Assembly (NCBI GenBank): GCA_028288985.1
Contig: JAQGHE010000010.1
Coordinates: 1-19,358, forward strand
Direction of reading: 5' to 3'
DNA length: 19,358 nucleotides
Source: Candidatus Saccharimonadota bacterium
GTDB lineage: Bacteria > Patescibacteriota > Saccharimonadia > Saccharimonadales > UBA10212
The notes beneath the pieces were generated by a model. That model ran no database searches, was not told the DNA's origin, and saw only the letters and a program-made list of their open reading frames with translations. Shown here piece after piece: positions 1 through 7,287 of the stretch. Every line of letters starts with the position of its first letter. Position 1 is the stretch's first letter. The translations under genes and the position numbers were made by a program.

Positions 1-273
1 ACAGGCTCTGTGCCCGCCTCATTCGCTAGTGGTGCCGGTAACCTGGATCTTGCTAACGAGAAGTTCTCCATCATGGCATCGCCGTCTGGCGCTTTGGCCG
101 CCTTTGCCGCGCAGGGCACGGCAACTCCGGCAGCGGACACCATGGTCATATATAAGGGTGCGGTGTGTTCGGCCAACGTTCCAACAGCGACTAATGCTAC
201 TCCGAGAAGCATAGTTATATTCTTCGCCGTGGAGAGTTCAAACGGCAACGTTCCGCAGTGTACGCAGGTGTAG
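1..273 (+). CDS. Type IV pilin-like protein, 3' end only
   Basis: The reading frame is open from the first base of the window to a TAG stop at 271-273, so this is the C-terminal 90 residues of a gene that begins upstream. The visible part is small-residue rich (Ala, Ser, Gly, Thr). It ends with two cysteines about 24 residues apart, in AVCSANV and VPQCTQV, which resembles the C-terminal disulfide loop of type IV pilins. The N-terminal pilin signature is outside the window, so the pilin call rests on this loop and on the prepilin peptidase and minor pilins immediately downstream. A strong intrinsic terminator follows at 301-329. This could be a major pilin or another minor pilin; the choice cannot be made from the fragment. 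Confidence 0.55.
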   Translation, partial: TGSVPASFASGAGNLDLANEKFSIMASPSGALAAFAAQGTATPAADTMVIYKGAVCSANVPTATNATPRSIVIFFAVESSNGNVPQCTQV

Positions 274-300
274 AACGTCCTAGTTAAAGAACAGTGAAAA

Positions 301-329
301 AAAGAGGGGCAGAAGAGGCCCCTCTTTTT
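301..329 (+). terminator. Intrinsic terminator after the pilin gene
   Basis: AAAGAGGGGC at 301-310 pairs perfectly with GCCCCTCTTT at 318-327 around a 7-base loop, and a T run follows. It separates the upstream pilin gene from the prepilin peptidase. It also shows that an upstream GTG start at 294 for the next gene is wrong, because that start would place the terminator inside the coding region. Confidence 0.85.
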
Positions 330-343
330 AGTCACGGCCATTA

Positions 344-352
344 TGCTAGCAT
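344..352 (+). promoter_or_regulatory. Extended -10 promoter of the prepilin peptidase gene
   Basis: TGCTAGCAT fits the extended -10 form TGnTAnnnT. A hexamer ending at 352 predicts transcription starting at about 359, directly at the ATG at 360, so the message would be leaderless. No Shine-Dalgarno is seen upstream of that ATG. Confidence 0.5.
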
Positions 353-359
353 AAGAGCA

Positions 360-1160
360 ATGATTATAAAGCTGATAATACTGGCGGGACTTGGATTGTG
401 CTTTGGCAGTTTTGTTAACGCGCTTACGTGGCGTATCCATAAAAAGAAAGACTGGGTCAAAGAAAGAAGTGTATGTACGCACTGTGGCCATCAGCTTGCG
501 GCCAAGGACCTGGTGCCGGTACTTAGCTGGGTATCTCTAAGAGGAAAGTGCCGCTACTGCGCCAGGCGCATATCTATTCAATATCCGGTTGTAGAGCTGG
601 CGGCGGCGCTGGTATTTATGGCGTCTTATGCATTCTGGCCAGTCGGCCTGGGCAATGGGCAAAGCGTGCTGCTGGTCACCTGGCTGGTGTGTTCTATTGG
701 TCTGCTGGCACTCTTTATATATGACGCCCGCTGGATGCTGCTGCCAAATAAAATTATCTATCCTACGTTTGCCTTAGCGGCGATTGGCCAATTTATATAC
801 TTAGTGGGCTTCGCGCCCGATAAACCTGCCTTCCTGATTGGCTGGGGGCTCAGTATTTTGGCAGCCAGCGGCCTGTTTTGGTCCTTATTCGTAATTTCGC
901 AGGGAAGGTGGATAGGCTACGGCGATGTCAGGCTGGGTTTGATAACCGGAACAATCCTTCACAGTCCGGCCCTCTCTATCCTAATGATTTTCCTAGCTTC
1001 TTTAATGGGTAGCCTTGCGGTGCTGCCGCTGCTTCTGACCGGAAAGAAAAAACTAAGTGCCAAGCTACCCTACGGCCCAGTTTTGATATTAGCGGCTTTC
1101 ATATGTCTGCTCTTTGGACAGTCAATTATTGATTGGTACAAGAACTCGTTTCTATCTTAA
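360..1160 (+). CDS. pilD: Prepilin peptidase (type IV leader peptidase/N-methyltransferase)
   Basis: An inner-membrane aspartyl protease that cleaves the leader from class III prepilins and, in the family, usually methylates the new N-terminal Phe. The 266-residue protein has the family layout. A first membrane helix carries GLCFGSFVN. A cytoplasmic zinc-binding loop has two CxxC pairs (C39/C42 and C64/C67). Several membrane helices then carry the two catalytic aspartates, D122 in FIYDARWMLLPN and D189 in the GYGDVRLG motif (GxGDxKL type). The ATG at 360 is preferred to an in-frame GTG at 294, which lies upstream of the preceding terminator hairpin. The substrates are probably the pilins encoded on both sides. 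The methyltransferase half also appears intact, since the four-cysteine domain is kept. Confidence 0.92.
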   Translation: MIIKLIILAGLGLCFGSFVNALTWRIHKKKDWVKERSVCTHCGHQLAAKDLVPVLSWVSLRGKCRYCARRISIQYPVVELAAALVFMASYAFWPVGLGNGQSVLLVTWLVCSIGLLALFIYDARWMLLPNKIIYPTFALAAIGQFIYLVGFAPDKPAFLIGWGLSILAASGLFWSLFVISQGRWIGYGDVRLGLITGTILHSPALSILMIFLASLMGSLAVLPLLLTGKKKLSAKLPYGPVLILAAFICLLFGQSIIDWYKNSFLS

Positions 1161-1188
1161 GAATCTGCGATTAACCTCTTAGCGCTTA

Positions 1189-1197
1189 TGCTATACT
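1189..1197 (+). promoter_or_regulatory. Extended -10 promoter of the FimT/GspH-like pilin gene
   Basis: TGCTATACT is a near-consensus extended -10 box. A hexamer at 1192-1197 predicts a start at about 1204. This excludes the ATG at 1199 and makes the ATG at 1205 the first start codon on a leaderless message. Confidence 0.6.
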
Positions 1198-1204
1198 CAT
1201 GAAT

Positions 1205-1999
1205 ATGAAAGGGCGCCGCGGATTTACTGTTATAGAGTTGATGATAGCTCTTTCCATAAGCGCCATTATGCTTACCAGCGCGCTGACCGTATTTAACGGC
1301 CGTAAATCGAGTACCGAGTTTACTCAGGGCGTCTATGATTTACAATCTAAGGTTCAAAATTATGCCACCCAGGTGAGCTCTAAAGTGCTGCCCGGCTACC
1401 AGCAGTACACCTGCGCCGTGAGTGTCGCAACCGGCCGGCCGGTGCTGACACAGGCATCAGGCGGCGGCGAAACAACCAGCGAAAACTGTATTTATCTGGG
1501 GCAGGCCTTCCAAGTATTTCAAAATGGCACTTTGCTATATTCATACCCGGTGTTCGGGCTTAGGACATATACGGATGTCAACGGAAATATCCAATTTCCA
1601 TCCACTCCGGCTACCGCCAAAGCCGAGCCCGCTCTAAGCTCCGTGGACGGCAGCTATTTGCTGGCTGATACCTACTCGCTGTTAAACGGGCTAAAGATAG
1701 TCTCGGCAACAGTAGGCGCTACTGAAAGTGATTTCTTGACCATTTACTCCAGCCTTAGCAGCAATAATACTTCCGGTAATCAGATTGCCGTTTCGGCGGC
1801 TCCAAAAACTTTCAGCGCCTCAGATGTCAGTGCCGATACGCTGAAGAGCTGCATTGAGGGGCAAAGCTGCTCGCCGATTCCTTTAAATACCACCACCTGG
1901 AAGCTATGCATTACAAATGGCGTAAAAAACGCCCAACTGAGCGTCAAAGCTGCGTCTACGGGAATAAGTACCAGTCTCATCACGGATGGATGCCCGTAA
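1205..1999 (+). CDS. Minor type IV pilin, FimT/GspH-like
   Basis: A type IV pilus minor pilin or pseudopilin, a structural subunit built into the pilus base or tip. The N-terminus MKGRRG/FTVIELMIALSISAIML is a textbook class III signal: basic leader, Gly before the cut, Phe+1 and Glu+5, then one hydrophobic helix. The remaining 240 residues are a Thr/Ser/Ala-rich globular domain with several cysteines (TCAVSV, NCIYLG, SCIEGQSCSP, KLCITN, DGCP), which suggests disulfides outside the cell. The start at 1205 is chosen because the -10 box at 1192-1197 leaves no room for the ATG at 1199. It sits between the peptidase that would process it and the PilV-like gene. Assignment to FimT or GspH is by N-terminus and operon position only; the globular part is not recognised. 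Confidence 0.8.
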   Translation: MKGRRGFTVIELMIALSISAIMLTSALTVFNGRKSSTEFTQGVYDLQSKVQNYATQVSSKVLPGYQQYTCAVSVATGRPVLTQASGGGETTSENCIYLGQAFQVFQNGTLLYSYPVFGLRTYTDVNGNIQFPSTPATAKAEPALSSVDGSYLLADTYSLLNGLKIVSATVGATESDFLTIYSSLSSNNTSGNQIAVSAAPKTFSASDVSADTLKSCIEGQSCSPIPLNTTTWKLCITNGVKNAQLSVKAASTGISTSLITDGCP

Positions 2000-2053
2000 T
2001 GTCTTGTAGGGGTGAGTATGCCCCAGACTGTGGCCATATTTACCCAAGTAGCT

Positions 2054-2065
2054 TATGATTATAAG
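2054..2065 (+). promoter_or_regulatory. Promoter of the PilV-like operon
   Basis: TATGATTATAAG is almost identical to the box at 3930-3941 (TATGATTATAGT), and in both cases it is preceded by AGCT. The repeated element upstream of two pilin genes suggests a shared promoter. Here the ATG at 2090 is about 25 bases downstream, so a short leader of roughly 18 bases is expected. Confidence 0.45.
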
Positions 2066-2089
2066 TAATATATTAAACAGCTCCCCGTA

Positions 2090-3217
2090 ATGAAAAATTT
2101 CTTCCAAAAAAATCAAACAGGCGACACCATCATTGAGGTACTTTTAAGCATGACGGTGCTGGCTATTGTGGCCGGAGCGGCTTACGCTACCTCATCCCTC
2201 AGCTTTAGGGCCGGTCTGAATACCCAGTTCCGCGACCAGGCGCTAAGCTATGCTCAGCAGCAGGTAGAACTGCTGAAGAATGCCGACAACAGCGCTACCA
2301 TAAGCCAGTTTGCAGTAAACAATACTCCGTTTTGTATCGATCCGGCCAGTCCAGGGGCCCGCCAGCCAATCGCGAACGGTCAGACTGGCTGTACGCCACC
2401 CGGCGGTGGAAACTCAGGTGAGTATAAAGAATCCACCACTTACGATCCGTCCGCAAAAACCTTCACGGTGGCGGTTAAGTGGACTTCGGCCGACAATCGA
2501 CCCCAACAAGTAAATATTATCTATAAGGCCAGCAATAGCTATGTACCATGTGATGCCGGAAACCCATGCGGAGCCGCTGCCCAAAGATCAAACTCTACCT
2601 CTCCGCCTCAGGCCGGTATAACTATCAGCGCCGCACCTACGCCGCCGGCAGCTTCGGTCGCCTATCAGGGAACAGCTACCGTAACTTGGCAGGCGGTGAA
2701 TGTTAACTTAGGTTCCTGCAGTGCCTCTGGCAATTGGAGCGGCAATAAGACAGAGCAGGGCACGCAGGTTAGCGGCCCGCTGACCGCTAACCCCAGCATA
2801 TTTACTCTTACGTGTACGGGGTTTGACGGCAATCCGTTCACCAAAAGCGCCCCAATAACGGTCGCGGCAGCTCCTACGCCCAGTTTGTCGTTTTCAGCCG
2901 GCAGCAATAGCTTCCAGAGTGGCGGCAGCACCACTCTGACCTGGAGCGCCACCAATATTCCATCCAATGCCTGCACGGCCTCCGGTAACTGGAGCGGTAG
3001 CCAACCTATATCCGGCAGCGCTGGTACAGGAGGCCTATCAACCGGTTCATACAGCTATACGCTAACTTGCCAGGGGTACACCACTCAGGCTCAACAGACT
3101 CAAAATATAAATGTAACGCCTCCGCCACCACCCCCGCCTCCACCAACCTGCCGCCCTAGCCCGGGCCATAACTGCTTTAGCTACATCCTCAACCTCGAGC
3201 TTAGGAGAATCGGATGA
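2090..3217 (+). CDS. PilV-like minor pilin with two Ig-like domains and a polyproline tail
   Basis: A minor type IV pilin carrying an extracellular adhesin-like extension. The N-terminus MKNFFQKNQTG/DTIIEVLLSMTVLAIVAGAAYA has a class III cleavage site (Gly before the cut, Glu+5) and the pilin helix; TIIEVLLSM resembles PilV. After a pilin-like domain to about residue 170 come two related Ig-like repeats (about 177-262 and 263-343). Each has a TxTW core strand, a CxASGNWSG segment and a closing TLTCxG, with Cys pairs placed for a disulfide. A run of nine prolines and a short Cys-containing tail follow. The same repeat type recurs in the PilX-like protein at 4663-7185. The TGA stop overlaps the next gene's ATG (ATGA at 3214-3217), and that gene's ribosome site lies within the last codons, which points to translational coupling. 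Confidence 0.78.
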   Translation: MKNFFQKNQTGDTIIEVLLSMTVLAIVAGAAYATSSLSFRAGLNTQFRDQALSYAQQQVELLKNADNSATISQFAVNNTPFCIDPASPGARQPIANGQTGCTPPGGGNSGEYKESTTYDPSAKTFTVAVKWTSADNRPQQVNIIYKASNSYVPCDAGNPCGAAAQRSNSTSPPQAGITISAAPTPPAASVAYQGTATVTWQAVNVNLGSCSASGNWSGNKTEQGTQVSGPLTANPSIFTLTCTGFDGNPFTKSAPITVAAAPTPSLSFSAGSNSFQSGGSTTLTWSATNIPSNACTASGNWSGSQPISGSAGTGGLSTGSYSYTLTCQGYTTQAQQTQNINVTPPPPPPPPPTCRPSPGHNCFSYILNLELRRIG

Positions 3218-3891
3218 CGGATCAGAACACAGCTGTAAAACCTGTAGCTCAGCCAAACCGCTCGGGATTTAAAAAGCTATATGCAGCAGTCATAGTATTA
3301 ATACTGCTGGTAATTGCTGGCGGTGCGTACTACTGGCACATGCAAGGTGTTAAAAAGCCTCAAAAATATACCTATTCCAAACTGGATACTTATACTGCCG
3401 CAAGTACTCCCCCAGGCAGCGGGATCAGCTTCAGCAAACCCATAGAAGCAGTTAAGGTCTCTACAGACACTCCTGGTGAAACAGACGTCATCCACAGCCT
3501 GAAGGGCGCTTACGCTGTCTTTATAGCGGCGGCTAGCACTCCTTTGATACCCAGCGATCATGATATCGCCAGCAAAACCCTGGCAGACCCGACGAGTTCC
3601 TACAAAGAAGTTGCAATGAAGCAATTCGTTAGCGACCACGTAATAGCCGGTAACAGCGTATCTTACGGCAAGGTAGAGCAGTTCACTAGCGGAACCATCA
3701 AAGATAATGCCTGGCAGATGAGTGTAGAGGGGGCCAATCCTAAGCAAAATACGAAATTTCAAGGCCGGGTTGTTTATGCTCTTGGTAAGGCCGGCTTTTA
3801 CCAGTTTTTGGTTTTGGCTAAAGATTATAATTGGAGCAAGAACATAACCGTATGGAATCAAGTTTTTGAAAGCCTGAAAATCGACCAGTAG
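3214..3891 (+). CDS. Membrane-anchored protein in the pilus locus, PsbP-like fold possible
   Basis: Function unknown. The 225-residue protein has a short basic N-terminus and a single membrane helix at about 23-43 (LYAAVIVLILLVIAGGAYYW). An extracellular domain follows, with FSKPIEA near its start and an ending of WNQVFESLKID, the kind of closing helix seen in PsbP/DUF-type lipoprotein domains. The similarly organised protein at 8401-9081 has the same order: helix, then a Gly-Phe-x-Phe-x-Tyr-Pro-like segment, then a final VAESIKTL helix. Translation is probably coupled to the PilV-like gene, because the start overlaps the previous stop (ATGA) and an AGGAGA Shine-Dalgarno sits at 3201-3206. 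Its place among the minor pilins suggests a pilus accessory role, but that is inference. Confidence 0.7.
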   Translation: MTDQNTAVKPVAQPNRSGFKKLYAAVIVLILLVIAGGAYYWHMQGVKKPQKYTYSKLDTYTAASTPPGSGISFSKPIEAVKVSTDTPGETDVIHSLKGAYAVFIAAASTPLIPSDHDIASKTLADPTSSYKEVAMKQFVSDHVIAGNSVSYGKVEQFTSGTIKDNAWQMSVEGANPKQNTKFQGRVVYALGKAGFYQFLVLAKDYNWSKNITVWNQVFESLKIDQ

Positions 3892-3929
3892 AAAGCTTAA
3901 TATCAGTGGTCATTTGGCTCTAAATAGCT

Positions 3930-3941
3930 TATGATTATAGT
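3930..3941 (+). promoter_or_regulatory. Promoter of the PilW-like gene
   Basis: AGCT followed by TATGATTATAGT repeats the element at 2054-2065. If TATGAT (3930-3935) is the -10 hexamer, transcription starts at about 3942, three bases before the ATG at 3945. There is no Shine-Dalgarno. Confidence 0.45.
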
Positions 3942-3944
3942 AAT

Positions 3945-4625
3945 ATGAAGAGGGTAGCCCAGGGGGGATTTACATTAGTAGAAGTAAGTATTGCTTCTAC
4001 TATTTTTTCTGTAGTTTTGCTTGTGGCTTTGACCAGTTTTTTTACTATTGGACGCCTGTTTTATAAGGGAGTATCCATAACTCAAACCCAGGAAGCCGCC
4101 AGCCAGGTACTTCAAGATATTAATGGTAACTTCCAGGCCGCTGGTAATGTGTCGCCAGCTCAATCAGGCAACGGCTATAACTACTACTGCATTGGCAACA
4201 GCCGCTACACATACAACGTCAACCATATGGTAAATATTGATGATGTAAACCATGCGTCCCCGGCCTCGGGTGGCACCTTCGGCATCCTGAAGGATACGTT
4301 GCCTGGCAGTTCTGCGTGCGCCGTTCCGTGTAATGACGACCCGTCAGCCGGAACCTGCGCCGCCGGTACGGTTAAACTCAATAATCCCGTGGAGCTGTTG
4401 GGGCATAAGATGCGGGTGGAGAAATTTGATGTAACCTCATCGGCTTCCTCTTCGAACTTATATAACATCTCGCTGGTGATAGCCTACGGCGATGATAGCG
4501 TTCTAACATATTCTACGACACCCCCGGACTACAGCGGTGTTTCCTGTGTAAGCGACCCTCGGGCTCAGCAATTTTGTTCAATCAGCCGCATCGACACAGC
4601 AGTTTATAGAGGCCTAAGCTATTAA
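3945..4625 (+). CDS. PilW-like minor pilin
   Basis: A minor type IV pilin of 226 residues. The N-terminus MKRVAQGG/FTLVEVSIASTIFSVVLLVALTSFF has the class III leader, Phe+1 and Glu+5, followed by the pilin helix and an amphipathic stretch (QEAASQVLQDINGNFQAAG). Position and N-terminal style fit PilW/PilJ-type minor pilins. The globular part holds paired cysteines (YYCIGN, SSACAVPC, GTCAAG, VSCVSD, QFCSIS) and ends in the AVYRGLSY tail. It begins behind its own -10 box without a ribosome site and ends one base before an in-frame ATG of the next gene. A role in priming pilus assembly with the PilV- and PilX-like neighbours is inferred from the family. Confidence 0.8.
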   Translation: MKRVAQGGFTLVEVSIASTIFSVVLLVALTSFFTIGRLFYKGVSITQTQEAASQVLQDINGNFQAAGNVSPAQSGNGYNYYCIGNSRYTYNVNHMVNIDDVNHASPASGGTFGILKDTLPGSSACAVPCNDDPSAGTCAAGTVKLNNPVELLGHKMRVEKFDVTSSASSSNLYNISLVIAYGDDSVLTYSTTPPDYSGVSCVSDPRAQQFCSISRIDTAVYRGLSY

Positions 4626-4649
4626 GATGAGATATAAGCATAACCGTAG

Positions 4650-4655
4650 TAAAAT
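4650..4655 (+). promoter_or_regulatory. Possible internal -10 box before the PilX-like gene
   Basis: TAAAAT at 4650-4655 predicts a start at about 4662, right at the ATG at 4663. There is no TG extension and no clear -35, so the gene may instead be expressed only from upstream pilin promoters. Confidence 0.3.
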
Positions 4656-4662
4656 CATTACT

Positions 4663-7185
4663 ATGAGAAGAAGCCAAGAGGGGATGGCCTCGATCGTCAT
4701 AGTAACCGTGCTGGTGGTTATCATCACTATGATAAGTCTGGGCTTTGCCCGGATAATGAGCCGTAGCGTAGCCAATTCTTCCAACCGCCAATTTAGTGCC
4801 GCCGCCACTTATGCTGCTCAGTCGGCAATCAATGATGTAGCATCGTATATTAAACTCGCCGGCAACTCGCAGGCCTATTCCGACAAGTGCAACGGATCCG
4901 GCAGCCTTATAGGCGACTCTACCAGCAAGGGGCCCTTTTACTATGCCTCCAGCCTGACAGGCGATAAGAGCAGCCGCTACACTTGCCTATTGCTGGATCA
5001 AACACCCACTGATTTGATATATCAGCAAGTGGCTAATAATAAGTCGCGAGTGGTAAAGATGACTACCTCTGCCTTCCAGGGATCTTTGAATAAAATGATG
5101 CTGTCCTGGCAGCCCTCCAATAGCCAAATCACTGGATTCCCAGCAAGTGCCAGTACTTTATACGACGAAACAACCTGGAATGACCCCTCTAAAAATTATG
5201 TGCCGGTACTGCGGGTAACCCTTTACCCGGTACCCCTTAGTGGGCTTTTGGATAAAGTGCAGGAACGCTCTAAAACAGTCTTTCTTTATCCCCAGCACAC
5301 CGTTGGCAATGTGACTAAACTTGCCTACGACACGATTGCAGACGGCGGCATAGTGCCGGTTAGATGCGTCGATAAAAATGCCGGCGAAACTGCTACCGTT
5401 GGCAGCACTAGCGGTGTATCCGATTTCAGTGGCAGTGCGGACTATACCTGCAATATTATTTTCGACAAACTGACTTTGGGCATGAAGCCTGACAGTGATC
5501 AGGTAGACTTTTATTATCTGCGGATTACCCCAATTTATAACCAGGCGGACATCAAAATCAAAGCCAACGATATGTGGGATCAAGTAGTTAAATTTAAAAA
5601 TGTGCAGGCTATGGTAGACGCTACAGCTACAGCCGGTACGGCTACCAAGCGGCTGCAGGCCCGCGTTGATATTAGCAGTGTCTCAAATAACCCGGCGGGG
5701 GAAGACAGCAACATCAGTTCTAACAGTGATTCTATCCCGGAAGCAAGCGTCAGGACGGCTAACGCTCTTTGTAAAAGAGTTATTCAGACGCAGAGCGTCT
5801 TTAACTATGTAAGTTTTGATGAGCCGTCCGCTGTTTGTCACGATACAGATGGTGGAAGCAGCGTGGCATATGGGCCGCAAACACTGACCATGAATATCAC
5901 TGGGTCTAACGGCCCGGATGCCGGCAAAGTCATAGATAGCGAAAAGGATACTCCCACCAGTGCCAACAGAGGAGTGTCCTACATTAATGCTGGCGGCTCA
6001 GCTGTTCTAAATTGGCAGAGTGATAACTCCACAGACTGTATTGGCACCGGCAGCGGCTGGTCTGGCAGCCAAAAACCATCGATGAACTTCTCCGGGACTG
6101 CCGGCACCGGCAGCCGCACCTTTAACAATATTAATACCGTTACAACCTGGTCGCTGCAATGTACTAGAGTTGGTGGTGTTCAAAATGGCGACAATGCCGC
6201 GTCTACCACGCTTACCAGCCCAACCAGAACTGTTACAGCCTGGCCTCCGCCCAGTGTTGGCCTATCTTATTCCGGACCCATCCAAGCCGGAAGCTCCGGA
6301 ACTATAAGTTGGTCCTCCGCGAATTCTACATCTTGCAATTTAAGCGGCGGCAGCTGGCAAAATCCGAATGATCATAGTACAAGCAACTCGCAGTCATATA
6401 ACGCCGGCCTTTATGATAAATCTACAAGGACGTTCACGGTTACTTGCTATGACCCCATCGGCCGTTCCGCGACAGATACTAAAACCATGTGTACGAGCGG
6501 CTGTGATTTCGGCAACCCCCCTCCATCTTGTCACTCCACTCCAGATGTTAATGATAATGGCGATGGTACCGCATCTGTTCGATGGGATGCCGCCTGCCCA
6601 GACCAAGATCCCAACGGACCCTTCAGTAGCTATGTTGGCTACAGTAACTCAGACCCTTCATTCACAGTACCGGGTTATGGCAGTGGAATACCTTCGTCCA
6701 GCGGCTGGATAAATATAGGGTATAGAGGGGGGCAGACGTTCTGCTTTAGCGTCAGGGCTTTCGATTCTAATTGGGGCACAACAGTCGACAATCAAAGCTG
6801 CCGCACTATTAGTTATCCTCCTGTGAATATAATTGATTTTAGAGCGGATGGGCCATGGTATCAGTTCCCGCAATGTCATAGTCCCGGGAACTGGTGGGAC
6901 AGTCGCTGGGATTGTGGGGGGAGTGGAGATCCGAAGGTATATAATCCTGGTACTTGTTACGATGAATGGCATGAGATGACGGTTTGTTCATCTAACTGGA
7001 GCTCTTCACAAACCGGTTCGAGTTACTCAGATATTACCTGTACCCTAACTTCTAATGGGACCTTTTTGAAATCTAGCGGGGCATCGGATGGCACTGGTCA
7101 TATTGGATGGAACAATAGTAGCCCTGAACTAACAATTACATGTGTGGGTAAAGGCGGGATGTCTGCAACTAGGACTATATATTAA
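4663..7185 (+). CDS. Giant PilX-like minor pilin with Ig/Fn3-like, cysteine-rich C-terminus (candidate pilus-tip adhesin)
   Basis: About 840 residues, several times the length of an ordinary PilX. The N-terminus MRRSQEGMASIVIVTVLVVIITMISLGFARIM resembles the PilX_N type: basic residues, EG, then a helix without the usual Glu+5. It is followed by an Ala/Gln-rich amphipathic segment. A long middle region reaches about residue 430. Two Ig-like repeats (about 430-530 and 530-615; VLNWQ...CIGTGSGWSG and GTISWSS...CNLSGGSW) match those in the PilV-like protein. A fibronectin-like part follows (about 620-720, ASVRWDAACPD...FCFSVRAFDSNWG), then a Trp/Cys-rich end. An in-frame ATG at 4627 is one base after the previous stop, but no ribosome site precedes it. 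The ATG at 4663 lies just behind a TAAAAT box, so I prefer it with moderate confidence. A surface-binding role is inferred. Confidence 0.75.
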   Translation: MRRSQEGMASIVIVTVLVVIITMISLGFARIMSRSVANSSNRQFSAAATYAAQSAINDVASYIKLAGNSQAYSDKCNGSGSLIGDSTSKGPFYYASSLTGDKSSRYTCLLLDQTPTDLIYQQVANNKSRVVKMTTSAFQGSLNKMMLSWQPSNSQITGFPASASTLYDETTWNDPSKNYVPVLRVTLYPVPLSGLLDKVQERSKTVFLYPQHTVGNVTKLAYDTIADGGIVPVRCVDKNAGETATVGSTSGVSDFSGSADYTCNIIFDKLTLGMKPDSDQVDFYYLRITPIYNQADIKIKANDMWDQVVKFKNVQAMVDATATAGTATKRLQARVDISSVSNNPAGEDSNISSNSDSIPEASVRTANALCKRVIQTQSVFNYVSFDEPSAVCHDTDGGSSVAYGPQTLTMNITGSNGPDAGKVIDSEKDTPTSANRGVSYINAGGSAVLNWQSDNSTDCIGTGSGWSGSQKPSMNFSGTAGTGSRTFNNINTVTTWSLQCTRVGGVQNGDNAASTTLTSPTRTVTAWPPPSVGLSYSGPIQAGSSGTISWSSANSTSCNLSGGSWQNPNDHSTSNSQSYNAGLYDKSTRTFTVTCYDPIGRSATDTKTMCTSGCDFGNPPPSCHSTPDVNDNGDGTASVRWDAACPDQDPNGPFSSYVGYSNSDPSFTVPGYGSGIPSSSGWINIGYRGGQTFCFSVRAFDSNWGTTVDNQSCRTISYPPVNIIDFRADGPWYQFPQCHSPGNWWDSRWDCGGSGDPKVYNPGTCYDEWHEMTVCSSNWSSSQTGSSYSDITCTLTSNGTFLKSSGASDGTGHIGWNNSSPELTITCVGKGGMSATRTIY

Positions 7186-7191
7186 AAAATA

Positions 7192-7215
7192 AAAGACCCC
7201 AATAATGGGGTCTTT
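7192..7215 (-). terminator. Terminator of the glycoside-hydrolase-like gene (possibly bidirectional)
   Basis: AAAGACCCC at 7192-7200 pairs perfectly with GGGGTCTTT at 7207-7215. Read on the - strand, the stem is followed by TTATTTTTTAA, a good U tract. On the + strand only three T follow, so for the PilX-like gene it is a weaker stop. Confidence 0.85.
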
Positions 7216-7246
7216 CGATCTTCCTTGGCCGAGAGCGGAAACGCTC

Positions 7247-7277
7247 ATCCCGGCGGGTGGATACCACCCGCCGGGAT
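7247..7277 (-). repeat. 14-bp perfect GC-rich hairpin in the 3' untranslated region
   Basis: ATCCCGGCGGGTGG at 7247-7260 is the exact reverse complement of 7264-7277, with a 3-base loop. It lies 10 bases after the stop codon of the - strand gene and before its terminator. A comparable GC hairpin occupies the same place behind the cutinase gene (9155-9184). It may protect the mRNA 3' end or be part of a cassette boundary. Confidence 0.8.
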
Positions 7278-7287
7278 CACTTCTTCG

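Noticed and set aside
294..359. An upstream GTG start for the prepilin peptidase
   Set aside because: It would translate through the intrinsic terminator of the preceding gene, and the added residues do not resemble the family.
3118..3215. A frameshift at the proline run near the end of the PilV-like gene
   Set aside because: The frame continues to a stop that overlaps the next ATG, with the ribosome site in its last codons, a layout expected for an intact coupled pair.
5158..5583. A 141-codon - strand open frame inside the PilX-like gene
   Set aside because: No ribosome site and no family resemblance; the + strand frame is continuous and has domain structure.
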